This document shows, piece by piece, positions 36,019 through 42,819 of a stretch of 64,000 nt of DNA. Both the position numbers and the translations under genes were made by a program. Under the pieces are notes generated by a model, which worked only from the letters and a program-made list of their open reading frames with translations, was not told the origin of the DNA and did no database searches. The stretch comes from Streptomyces sp. DvalAA-43. Its GTDB lineage: Bacteria; Actinomycetota; Actinomycetes; Streptomycetales; Streptomycetaceae. The first letter of the stretch is position 1. Each line of letters opens with the position of its first letter. The DNA is taken from the NCBI RefSeq assembly GCF_900091725.1, contig NZ_FMBW01000031.1:284476-348475 (forward strand), written 5' to 3'.

Positions 36019-36080
36019 TAGGGCCGGACGAGGCATTCCACCAGCGACTACATTGCATGTGAGCCATGCTTGGGGGGAAT

Positions 36081-36980
36081 GTGTTCGAGATCGACGCGCT
36101 GCGTCTGCTGGTGACCGTGGCCGAAACCGGATCGTTCACGAAGGCAGCGGTCCGGCTCGACTACACGCAGTCCGCGGTGTCCCGGCGCATCGCCTCGCTG
36201 GAGAAGCGGGCGGGCGGCCCGCTCTTCGAACGGCTCGCCCGGGGCGTGCGGCTGACCCCGGCCGGGCGGGCCCTGCACCGGCACGCCGTGGAGGTGCTCG
36301 CGCGGCTGGCGGGCGCGGCGGACGAGATGGCGGCGATCCACGCCGGGCAGGGCGGGAGGCTGCGCGTGGGGGCGTTCGCCACGGCCAACATCTCACTGGT
36401 GCCTGCCGCGCTGCGGGCGTTCGCGCGGTCCCGGCCGGACGTCGAGGTCGTCGCGGCCGAGGGCCGGACCGGTGAGCTGATGCGGCGCCTGGCGGAGGGG
36501 GCGCTGGACCTGGCCGTGGTCAGCGACTACCCGTCCGGTCTGCCGTCGGTCGACGCCGTCACGACCGAAGTGCTGCTGGAGGACGAACTGTTCGTCGTCC
36601 TTCCCCGCGACCACCGTCTGGCCGGCGCGGGGACGATCGACCTGCGGGAACTGCGCGACGAGACCTGGCTCCAGGACGTCTCCGCCGACCGGCCCATGAT
36701 GCTCGCCGAGGTGTGCGGCCGGGCCGGCTTCGCGCCGAAGCGGATCACCAGGATCGCCGAGTGGACCGGCAAGTTCGGCTATGCGGCCGCCGGGCTGGGG
36801 GTCGCGCTGGTGCCCTCGCTGGCCACCTGGGCGGTCCCCGACGAACTCGCCGTCTGCCGGCTCGGCGACCTCGCCCCGCGCCGGACCGTGCACGTAGCCC
36901 TGCCCGCCGCCCCGCTTCCGGCGGCACGGGAACTGCGGGAACTGCTGCGCGCGGCCGTGCCACGCACCACCGCCGGCTGA
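36081..36980 (+). CDS. LysR-family transcriptional regulator
   Basis: The N-terminal winged HTH (FEIDALRLLVTVAETGSFTKAA, TQSAVSRRIASLEKRAGGPLF in short fragments) is followed by a LysR substrate-binding domain from about residue 90 (LRVGAFATANISLVPAAL, LDLAVVSDYPSG). Start chosen at GTG because TGGGGGG lies four bases upstream; ATG 36066 would add five residues. The likely target is the divergent membrane protein gene or itself. No effector can be inferred. Confidence 0.9.
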   Translation: MFEIDALRLLVTVAETGSFTKAAVRLDYTQSAVSRRIASLEKRAGGPLFERLARGVRLTPAGRALHRHAVEVLARLAGAADEMAAIHAGQGGRLRVGAFATANISLVPAALRAFARSRPDVEVVAAEGRTGELMRRLAEGALDLAVVSDYPSGLPSVDAVTTEVLLEDELFVVLPRDHRLAGAGTIDLRELRDETWLQDVSADRPMMLAEVCGRAGFAPKRITRIAEWTGKFGYAAAGLGVALVPSLATWAVPDELAVCRLGDLAPRRTVHVALPAAPLPAARELRELLRAAVPRTTAG

Positions 36981-37026
36981 ACGGCCACCCGCCGGGACGG
37001 GACGGGGCGGAGCGGGGCGTACGGCG

Positions 37027-37078
37027 CCGCGCTCACCCGTCGAGCGGGCCGACCGCGCTCACCCGTCGAGCGGGCCGA
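37027..37078. repeat. 26-bp tandem duplication at the 3' end of the flavin reductase gene
   Basis: Two adjacent identical 26-bp units (CCGCGCTCACCCGTCGAGCG then GGCCGA). The right unit contains the flavin reductase stop codon and last codons (GPLDG), so the left unit is a downstream copy of the gene end. Confidence 0.85.
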
Positions 37079-37688
37079 ACCGCCCGAACACCCCCCGGTG
37101 GAAGAGCAGCGGATCGGTCCCGTCCGCCGCCCCGAGCGCCTCCACCCGGCCGACCACGATCAGATGGTCGCCCCCGGTGTGGACGGCCTGGATGCGGCAG
37201 TCGACCCAGGCCGCCACGGAGTCCAGCAGCGGCGACCCGGTCACCGGGGCGGCCTCGTACGCCACCCCCGCGAACTTGTCCGCGCCGCTCACCGCGAAGC
37301 TCCGGCACAGGGCGCCCTGGTGCGCGCCGAGGATGTTGACGCAGAAGGCCCCGGCGCGCGCGATGCGCGGCCAGGTCGTCGACGTACGGGCGACCATGAA
37401 CGTGACCAGCGGCGGATCGAGGGAGAGCGAGGCGAACGACTGGCAGGCGAAGCCCGCCGGGGCCGCCGCGCCGTCCGGGTCGCGCGCCGTGACGACGGTG
37501 ACGCCGCTGGCGAAGCTCCCCAGGACGCGGCGGAATTCGCCCGGGTCGACGGGGGGCCGCTCGCCGTCCGTGACGGCCCGCAGATGCGGGCGCGGCAACG
37601 GATCGACCGATGCCGGCCCGGCGGTGGTGGCGGCGCCGACGGACCTGAGGTACCGGACGGCGATGGCGGCCATGCCTGCGTGTCCCAT
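37059..37688 (-). CDS. Flavin reductase-family protein (two-component monooxygenase reductase type)
   Basis: This 209-residue protein has a split-barrel flavin reductase domain from about residue 50: FRRVLGSFASGVTVVTA, PAGFACQSFASLSLDPPLV, SGADKFAGV, GDHLIVVGRVEAL. Such proteins supply reduced FMN/FAD to a separate oxygenase (HpaC/HsaB type). No oxygenase partner gene is adjacent. Operator D lies 17 bp upstream. The N-terminal 45 residues are non-conserved; ATGs at 37688 and 37673 and a GTG at 37691 are all possible starts. Confidence 0.87.
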   Translation of the reverse strand: MGHAGMAAIAVRYLRSVGAATTAGPASVDPLPRPHLRAVTDGERPPVDPGEFRRVLGSFASGVTVVTARDPDGAAAPAGFACQSFASLSLDPPLVTFMVARTSTTWPRIARAGAFCVNILGAHQGALCRSFAVSGADKFAGVAYEAAPVTGSPLLDSVAAWVDCRIQAVHTGGDHLIVVGRVEALGAADGTDPLLFHRGVFGRFGPLDG

Positions 37689-37704
37689 CACCCTTCGATT
37701 AGAG

Positions 37705-37719
37705 CTGACGGTCCATCAG
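37705..37719. promoter_or_regulatory. Regulon operator, site D
   Basis: CTGACGGTCCATCAG lies 17 bp upstream of the flavin reductase start. On the other side is only the broken PadR locus. Confidence 0.8.
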
Positions 37720-37803
37720 ATGGGAAGGGCCGGGGACCGGCAGCTTGGACATGCCTGTGCGCGGCAAGGTGCATTGCATTGCCTGGAACCAGGTGATCCG
37801 ATC

Positions 37804-37920
37804 AACCGCACCGCGAGCAAGGCCGAGAGCCAGCTCCGCAAGGGCGTGCTGGAGTACTGCGTACTCGCCCTGATGCGTGACGGGGCGCGGTACGGGGGCG
37901 AGCTGCTGCGGGAGCTGGGT
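37804..37920 (+). pseudogene. Truncated PadR-family regulator
   Basis: The frame reads NRTASKAESQLRKGVLEYCV and on to LMRDGARYGGELLRELG, the typical first 35-40 residues of a PadR repressor (start of the winged helix). There is no ATG or GTG at the expected position (ATC precedes NRT), and homology stops after RELG. The rest of the winged helix and the C-terminal dimer helix are absent. It is followed at once by 9-bp repeats and, in another frame, by the HAAS-domain protein normally encoded after such a PadR. Confidence 0.7.
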
Positions 37921-37934
37921 CGCAGAGCGTCGGA

Positions 37935-37988
37935 AACGCCAAGAACGCCAAGAACGCCGAGAATGCGGGGAACGCCGGGAACGGTGCC
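37935..37988 (+). repeat. Six 9-bp repeats (AAC-GCC-AAG type)
   Basis: AACGCCAAG, AACGCCAAG, AACGCCGAG, AATGCGGGG, AACGCCGGG, AACGGTGCC encode NAK-NAK-NAE-NAG-NAG-NGA in the frame of the following HAAS domain. They lie exactly at the PadR/HAAS junction. Confidence 0.85.
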
Positions 37989-38069
37989 GGGGGCGAACTG
38001 GTCCGGGAGTACCTCGCGGCGGTCGAGCGCGAGGCGTCCGCGCTTCCCGCGGAGCGCCGTCAGGAGCTC

Positions 38070-38648
38070 GTGGCCGATCTCGCCGAACACATCGAGGTCG
38101 CGCTCACCGAGCGGCCCGAGAGCTGCCGGGACATCCTGCGCGAACTGGGCGACCCACGCACCATAGCCGCCACCGCGCTCCAGGAGTCCGGCTTCGGCCC
38201 CGGGGCAGCCCCCGGCGCCTTCGCCACTCCCGGCGCCGGTACGGGGCAGGCGCCCGGACGCCGCTCGCCCGCGTGGCTCGTGGTGCTGCTGCCGGTGCTC
38301 GCCTTCGGCCTCGGCTACCTCTGGATTCCGCTCGGCTTCGCGCTGAAGGTCGCCGGAGCCGTCGTGCTGTTCAGGTCCCGCCACTGGACGTCGGGGCAGA
38401 AGTGGACCGGCTTCGCACTGACCGTCCTCGCGCCCTCGCTGATGAACGTCGCCTGGTTCCTCTTCAGTTACCCCAACGATCCGTCGCAGACCGAGTACTG
38501 GACCGCGATCGCGGCGACGGCCGTCGTGACGGTCGCCGGTGCGGGGTGGCTCTGGCGGGTGCGGAGCGGTACGGACGTCGCGGCTGGGCAGTTCCCGGGT
38601 TCCGGATGGTGGTCCTGGGCGGGGCTCGTCCTGAGGGCTGTCCCGTGA
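38070..38648 (+). CDS. HAAS-domain membrane protein, 5'-altered
   Basis: The frame encodes a HAAS/DUF1700-like N-terminal helix bundle (GELVREYLAAVEREASALPA beginning at about 37992, then ELVADLAEHIEVALTERPES), a Pro/Gly linker and four TM segments (WLVVLLPVLAFGLGYLWIPL, FALTVLAPSLMNVAWFLF, IAATAVVTVAGAGWLW). The only in-frame start is GTG 38070, inside the conserved domain; the natural N-terminus lies upstream in frame but has no start codon. PadR and HAAS proteins normally form a two-gene operon. Here the junction is broken, so function is doubtful. Confidence 0.55.
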   Translation: MADLAEHIEVALTERPESCRDILRELGDPRTIAATALQESGFGPGAAPGAFATPGAGTGQAPGRRSPAWLVVLLPVLAFGLGYLWIPLGFALKVAGAVVLFRSRHWTSGQKWTGFALTVLAPSLMNVAWFLFSYPNDPSQTEYWTAIAATAVVTVAGAGWLWRVRSGTDVAAGQFPGSGWWSWAGLVLRAVP

Positions 38649-38669
38649 TCGGCCGAGTGGCGCCTCGGT

Positions 38670-39317
38670 CTACGCCTTGCGTGCGAGGAGCTGGATTTCC
38701 TGGAACTGCCGCAGGTCGGTGGGGGCCGGCTCGGCCACCAGACGGGCCGACTCCGCCAATCCATGATCACGCAGGAGCTCGGCGAAGCGATCGGGGGACC
38801 AGCGGTAGGCCGTCACCACCGCGTGGTCGTAGGCCTGTGTCGCGTCGTGGGGGCCGTCAGTGGCGTAGAACGCGATCAACAGGTGCCCGCCGGGAGCCAG
38901 GACACGGGCGAACTCGGCCAGGACGGCGGGCAGGTCCTGCGGCGGGGTGTGGATGACGGACCACCGCGAGAGCACCCCGCCGAGCGCGCCGTCCCCGATA
39001 TCCAGCGCGGCCATCGAGCCGACCTCGAACCGCAGCCCGGGGTTGGCTTCGCGAGCGAGCCCGACCATCGCGGGGGAGGCATCGACGCCGAAGGCATTCA
39101 GCCCCAGCCCGTGGAGGTGAGCTGTGAAGTCGCCCGGTCCGCAGCCGAGGTCCGCGACCGAGCCGTCGCCGTTCGTCCGTACCAGCTCGGCGAAGGCACC
39201 CAGGAGGGCGCGCTCCAAAGGACGCTCGCGCAGGGGGTCCTGGAACATCTGCGCGTAGGTGGGAGCGATGGCGTCGTAGGCCTCGCGGGTGGTGCGGAAG
39301 GTGTCGAGTCCGGTCAC
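38670..39317 (-). CDS. Class I SAM-dependent methyltransferase
   Basis: This 215-residue protein has the Rossmann motif SVADLGCGPGDFTAHLHGLG, acidic motif II FGVDASPAM, motif GDGALGGVLSRWSVIH and GGHLLIAFYA, matching Methyltransf_11/25. Substrate unknown. GTG start without a strong ribosome site. It stands alone between a broken locus and the PAP2 gene. Confidence 0.85.
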   Translation of the reverse strand: MTGLDTFRTTREAYDAIAPTYAQMFQDPLRERPLERALLGAFAELVRTNGDGSVADLGCGPGDFTAHLHGLGLNAFGVDASPAMVGLAREANPGLRFEVGSMAALDIGDGALGGVLSRWSVIHTPPQDLPAVLAEFARVLAPGGHLLIAFYATDGPHDATQAYDHAVVTAYRWSPDRFAELLRDHGLAESARLVAEPAPTDLRQFQEIQLLARKA

Positions 39318-39630
39318 CCGGAGACCGTAGCGGGAGAAGAGGGCCGGTGTTCCGAGAACGTTCGACCGAGCGGCTGCGCGAGCGATCCGACGGGACGTCG
39401 CGGCGGCTGTGCGACCCGATCCGACGGGGCATCACGGCAGCTGCGTGACCGATCCGACGGGCCCTCGCACTGATCGCGTCCTACGCCCGGACCGGCGAGC
39501 CACGGACCGGCCGGCCGCATGACCGCCCGGACCGTGGTCCCGGGAAGGGCCCACCCCCGACGATCGTCAGGGGTGGGCCCTGCCGTTCGGCCCGGGTGCG
39601 CCGCTCCCGCCGCTTCTAGGTTCACGTCCC
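39318..39630. other. Intergenic region with 33-34 bp repeats and a hairpin
   Basis: GATCCGACGGG recurs at 39384-39394, 39418-39428 and 39451-39461 within degenerate 33-34 bp units. An 11-bp inverted repeat follows (39547-39580). No gene is supported. Confidence 0.6.
39547..39580. terminator. 11-bp GC hairpin upstream of the PAP2 gene
   Basis: GGGCCCACCCC-N12-GGGGTGGGCCC is a perfect stem, 51 bp before the PAP2 start. It has terminator-like strength, but no gene ends on either side, so it may be an attenuator or an insulating element. Confidence 0.5.
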
Positions 39631-40641
39631 ATGAGACGAGAAAGACGAGAAACCGGCAGCAGAACCCGGCCCCGACGGACCATGAGTCCGCTGCTCGCTT
39701 GCGTCGTCCTGGGCTCGGGGGCGGCGGCCGTCGTGGCGCTCGCCCCCGGCGGCCTGGGCACCGACCGCGCCGTGGAGGTGACGGACGGCGCCTCGGCGTC
39801 CATGTACCGCTCGGTGACCGGGGCGGTGGCCGACGCGCCCTCCTGGACGGGACCGCTGCTGGAAGCGGCCACCGACGGCACCCTGGTGATCCTCGGGCTG
39901 TTGCTCCTGTGGGCCTGGTGGAGCTCCGTACGCCGTGGCGACACCCGGATGTCCGCGGGGACGGTGCTCACCGGCATCGGCACCGTGGCCGCGTACGCCC
40001 TCAGCGAGGCGGCGAAACTGGTGGTGGACGAGGAACGCCCCTGCCGGGCCCTGCACGGCATCGCGGAGACGGCCGCCGCATGCCCGCCGCCCGGCGACTG
40101 GTCCTTCCCGAGCAACCACGCCACCCTGGCCGCCGGCCTCGCGGTCGGCCTGGCCGTGCTGCGCCCGCGCCTGGCGGCCGTCACCCTGCCGGTGGGCGCG
40201 GCGGCGGCGCTGCTGCGGGTCGCGGTGGGGGCGCACTACCCGCACGACGTGCTGGCCGGCGCGGTTCTCGGGGCCTGCGTGGTGGCGGCCGTCCTGCTCG
40301 CGTTCCTGCCGCTCGCCCGGACCGCGGCGTCAGCGCTCGGGAGGCGGCTGCGGCGGCGCGACGATCCCGGCCTCGTGGGCGACGACGGCCGCGGCGGCCC
40401 GGTTGTCCACGCCCAGCCGGGCCAGGATGGAGCTCACATGGGCCTTGACCGTCCCTTCCACCAGGTGCAGCCGCCGGGCGATCTGCCCGTTGGACAGCCC
40501 GCTACCGAGGAAGGCCAGTACGTCGCGTTCCCGGGCGGTGAGCGCATCGACCCGTTCCCTGGCGGCGGTGCGGCGCCCGGCCAGGGCGCCCGCGCCCGTC
40601 GCCGAGAGATGGGCGACGACCCGCGCCGCGACCTTCGGTGA
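39631..40641 (+). CDS. PAP2-family membrane phosphatase with extended C-terminus
   Basis: Multi-TM PAP2 protein with the three signature motifs: KLVVDEERP (KxxxxxxRP), PSNHAT (PSGH variant with Asn) and RVAVGAHYPHDVLAG (Rx5-6HxxxD). It dephosphorylates lipid pyrophosphates or phosphatidates at the outer face. The conserved part ends near residue 235, where relatives stop. Here the frame runs on for about 100 Gly/Pro-rich residues (336 total), overlapping the convergent response-regulator gene by 312 bp. The tail shows the mirror codon pattern of that gene and is probably a lost-stop extension. Confidence 0.82.
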   Translation: MRRERRETGSRTRPRRTMSPLLACVVLGSGAAAVVALAPGGLGTDRAVEVTDGASASMYRSVTGAVADAPSWTGPLLEAATDGTLVILGLLLLWAWWSSVRRGDTRMSAGTVLTGIGTVAAYALSEAAKLVVDEERPCRALHGIAETAAACPPPGDWSFPSNHATLAAGLAVGLAVLRPRLAAVTLPVGAAAALLRVAVGAHYPHDVLAGAVLGACVVAAVLLAFLPLARTAASALGRRLRRRDDPGLVGDDGRGGPVVHAQPGQDGAHMGLDRPFHQVQPPGDLPVGQPATEEGQYVAFPGGERIDPFPGGGAAPGQGARARRREMGDDPRRDLR

Positions 40642-41016
40642 CAGATAGGCGGCCCCGTCGGCCACCGCGCGGACCCCCGCGATCAGCTCCTCGGGCTCGC
40701 CCGACTTGATCAGGAAACCGGCGGCGCCGCCTCCGAGCGCCTGGAGGATGTAGTCGTCCTCGCCGAAGGTCGTGAGCATCACGACCCCCGTCCCCGGCAC
40801 GGTGCGCCGGATCTCGGCCGCCGCCTCGATGCCGTTCGTCCCGGGCATCCGGATGTCGAGCACGGCGACGGCCGGGCGGTGGCGGCGGACCAGCTCCACG
40901 GCGTCGCGCCCGTCGGCGGCCTCGGCGACGACGTCGATCTCCGGATCGGTGGACAGCACGGCACGTACCCCCGCGCGGATCATCGGCTCGTCGTCCGCGA
41001 TCAGCACCCGGATCAC
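40330..41016 (-). CDS. NarL/LuxR-type response regulator
   Basis: The 228-residue regulator has a receiver domain with D8/D9, D54 (AVLDIRMPG), Thr in MLTTFGE and Lys in FLIKSG, then a LuxR HTH (LTARERDVLAFLGSGLSNGQ, RRLHLVEGTVKAHVSSILA). Its GTG overlaps the stop of the repeat ORF (GTGA), which in turn is coupled to the histidine kinase gene: kinase, repeat ORF, regulator. The GGAGAAGGGG ribosome site is 13 nt from the start, longer than optimal, so coupling may matter. Confidence 0.93.
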   Translation of the reverse strand: MIRVLIADDEPMIRAGVRAVLSTDPEIDVVAEAADGRDAVELVRRHRPAVAVLDIRMPGTNGIEAAAEIRRTVPGTGVVMLTTFGEDDYILQALGGGAAGFLIKSGEPEELIAGVRAVADGAAYLSPKVAARVVAHLSATGAGALAGRRTAARERVDALTARERDVLAFLGSGLSNGQIARRLHLVEGTVKAHVSSILARLGVDNRAAAAVVAHEAGIVAPPQPPPER

Positions 41017-41204
41017 CGGCCGCTCACCGCCCCTTCTCCGCGCGGCGCGCTCATGGGAGTCCCTTCTCCGTGTGGTGCGTTCATGGGAGTCCCTTCTCCG
41101 AGTGGTGCGTTCACGGGAGTCCCCTCTCCGTGTGGTGCGTTCACGGGAGTCCCCTCTCCGTGTGGTGCGTTCACGGGGGTCCCCTCTCCAAGTGGCGTGT
41201 TCAT
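41013..41204 (-). CDS. 63-codon ORF of 10-residue repeats between kinase and regulator
   Basis: The ATG overlaps the kinase stop (ATGA) and the TGA overlaps the regulator GTG, so the frame is exactly bridged. The product is MNTPLGEGTP followed by units (V/M)NAPHGEGTP, ending SAPRGEGAVSGR. Each 30-bp unit contains GGAGA(G/A)GGG, six bases, then GTG or ATG, so every repeat carries its own potential initiation site. Composition (G, E, P, T, N, A) suggests a disordered peptide. It could be a genuine small protein or a translation-coupling device; I know of no homologue. Confidence 0.6.
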   Translation of the reverse strand: MNTPLGEGTPVNAPHGEGTPVNAPHGEGTPVNAPLGEGTPMNAPHGEGTPMSAPRGEGAVSGR

Positions 41205-41208
41205 GGGG
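41021..41208. repeat. 30-bp tandem repeat with embedded ribosome sites
   Basis: Five full 30-bp units occupy 41041-41190, a partial unit 41191-41208 and a degenerate 20-bp unit 41021-41040. The minus-strand unit is CGGAGAGGGGACTCCC-GTG-AACGCACCACA. Neighbouring units differ by one to three bases, mostly keeping the start codon (ATG or GTG). Confidence 0.95.
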
Positions 41209-42637
41209 CCAGGGCCTCCTTGGACATCAGCCTGCCGTCCCGGAAACAGAGCCGGTAGGCGTCCCCGGACCGGTCGTCGAAGCGGTCCGCCGTCATCGCG
41301 TAGTACGCGCATGAGATGCCCTCTCCCCTCGGTTCCCCGGCCACCGGCCGCTGTCTGGTCTCGCGGTCGGGCAGCAGCCGCCGGACCGTCTCCCGATCCT
41401 GTCCGACCCGCAGCCGGGCGTAGTCGCCCGGGTCCAGTACGGACTGCCGGGCCGAGCGGATGTCCCAGGCCATCAGCGCGGCACTCAGCACCGCCCAGGC
41501 CACCAGGGGCAGCACGACCGCGAGGGCCAGCGCCCGGCGGGCCCGGCCGCGGGCGTGCCGGTGCTCCGGGGGCAGGGCAGGGGGAGCGGTCCGGGGCGCG
41601 GCAGGCGGCCGGTGGGCGGGCGGGGTGTGCGGAATCCGCGCGGTGATCGCGAAGCCGTCCTCGTACGGGCCGTACGCGAAGGTGCCGCCCGTCAGCCGTA
41701 CCCGTTCGTCGAGCCCGATCAGCCCCCGCCCGGTGCCCGGGACGTCCTCGGCGCGGGCAGGTGCGGGCGCGGGCCCGTTCGCCACCCGGACCACCGTCTC
41801 CCCGGCCGTGTGTGTCACCCGCACCTCCACCCGCGCCCCCGGCGCGTGCTTGGCCGCGTTGGTCAGGGACTCCTGGACCACCCGGTGGGCGGCCCGCGCG
41901 GCCGACGGGGGCAGGGCGCCGGCGTCCCCCTCGACCCGCAGGCCGACCGCGAGCCCGGCGGCCGCGGCCTCCTCGACCAGCCGCGCAATGCCGGTGCCGG
42001 GCGGCCGCGGCGGTACGTCGTCCGCCTCCTCCGCCTCCTCGCGCAGCAGACCGATCACCTCGCCGAGCCGCTCCACCGACGCGGCCGCGCGGGCCCGGAT
42101 CTCCCCGGCGGCGGCCCGGTGCGCCTCGTCGAGGCCGGGCGCCAGCTTGAGGGCACCGGCCGACAGGGCGATGAGGCTGAGGTCGTGCCCGAGGACGTCG
42201 TGCATGTCCTGGGCGATCCTGGCCCGTTCGCGGGAGCGCGCCTGCTCGGCGACGAGCCGCTGCTCGCGCTCCAGCCGGCCCGCCCGCTCCCAGCCCGCCC
42301 GGACGAGCTCCTGGTACTGGCGCCAGAAGCGCCCCACGAACCACGGCAGCATCGCGGCCACCGCCACCACCGCGACGAACCGCCCCGCCATCAGCAGCCA
42401 GGAGGGCACCAGGGCGACCGCCACCACCCCGCCGGCCAGCACCGCGACGAGCACGAGGACCGTGGGCCCGGTCCGCCCCGGCTCCCGGCCCGCGAAGAAC
42501 GCCGCGACGGCCGCGGGCAGGGCCCACCACAGGCTGACCGCGCTCAGCCCGACACAGACCGCCGCGCCGACGGCCAGCGGATTCCCCGGTGCGCCGACGG
42601 CCCGCCGGACCGCACGGCTGATCATCACTCTGTCCAC
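41201..42637 (-). CDS. NarL-family sensor histidine kinase with C-terminal membrane extension
   Basis: The 478-residue protein has N-terminal TM helices (LAVGAAVCVGLSAVSLWWAL, TVLVLVAVLAGGVVAVALV, VAVVAVAAMLPWFVG), HisKA_3 with H146 in RARIAQDMHDVLGHDLSL, and HATPase_c with QESLTNAAKHAPGA and GRGLIGLDERV. After the ATPase domain a Pro-rich linker leads to an extra TM helix (ALALAVVLPLVAWAVLSAAL, about 375-395) and an extracytoplasmic tail with LRVGQDRETVRRLLPDRE, a BamE/SmpA-like motif, and Cys pair CAYYAM/LCFRDG. A kinase with a C-terminal extracytoplasmic domain is unusual. GTG start; ATG 42625 is an alternative. Confidence 0.88.
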   Translation of the reverse strand: MDRVMISRAVRRAVGAPGNPLAVGAAVCVGLSAVSLWWALPAAVAAFFAGREPGRTGPTVLVLVAVLAGGVVAVALVPSWLLMAGRFVAVVAVAAMLPWFVGRFWRQYQELVRAGWERAGRLEREQRLVAEQARSRERARIAQDMHDVLGHDLSLIALSAGALKLAPGLDEAHRAAAGEIRARAAASVERLGEVIGLLREEAEEADDVPPRPPGTGIARLVEEAAAAGLAVGLRVEGDAGALPPSAARAAHRVVQESLTNAAKHAPGARVEVRVTHTAGETVVRVANGPAPAPARAEDVPGTGRGLIGLDERVRLTGGTFAYGPYEDGFAITARIPHTPPAHRPPAAPRTAPPALPPEHRHARGRARRALALAVVLPLVAWAVLSAALMAWDIRSARQSVLDPGDYARLRVGQDRETVRRLLPDRETRQRPVAGEPRGEGISCAYYAMTADRFDDRSGDAYRLCFRDGRLMSKEALAP

Positions 42638-42739
42638 CCGGACGACCGTACGCAGCCGGTGAGCGCTCCGGCACTGCCGAAAGTCACAGGTGCCGAATTC
42701 CCTCGCGCCGGGCGCGCCCGGTCGGCTAGGGTCACTAGC

Positions 42740-42759
42740 GAGACGGAGCGGTCCGTCTC
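42740..42759. promoter_or_regulatory. 20-bp TetR-type palindrome before SDR gene
   Basis: GAGACGGAGCGGTCCGTCTC has perfect 8-bp arms and a GCGG centre, 60 bp upstream of the SDR start. It differs in spacing from the CTGACGG regulon sites, so another repressor is expected. Confidence 0.65.
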
Positions 42760-42819
42760 ATCAGAGCGGGGAAGCCGCCGTGAACGCGGCGTTCCCCAGG
42801 ACCGAAGGAGTGGGATTCC

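Noticed and set aside
35836..36036. Minus-strand frame extending the DUF6585-like protein through the 20-bp repeats
   Set aside because: The family N-terminus fits MAAVPNTLPPEAAELAA at 35935; the extension is repeat-derived (RARELQDEFAS-type) and precedes no ribosome site.
41021..41208. CRISPR-like repeat array
   Set aside because: The 30-bp units are directly adjacent with no spacers, are translatable in frame and have no cas genes nearby.
42752..42766. Eleventh copy of the CTGACGG operator before the SDR gene
   Set aside because: CCGTCTCATCAG looks similar, but the arms belong to the separate 20-bp GAGACGGA palindrome with different spacing.
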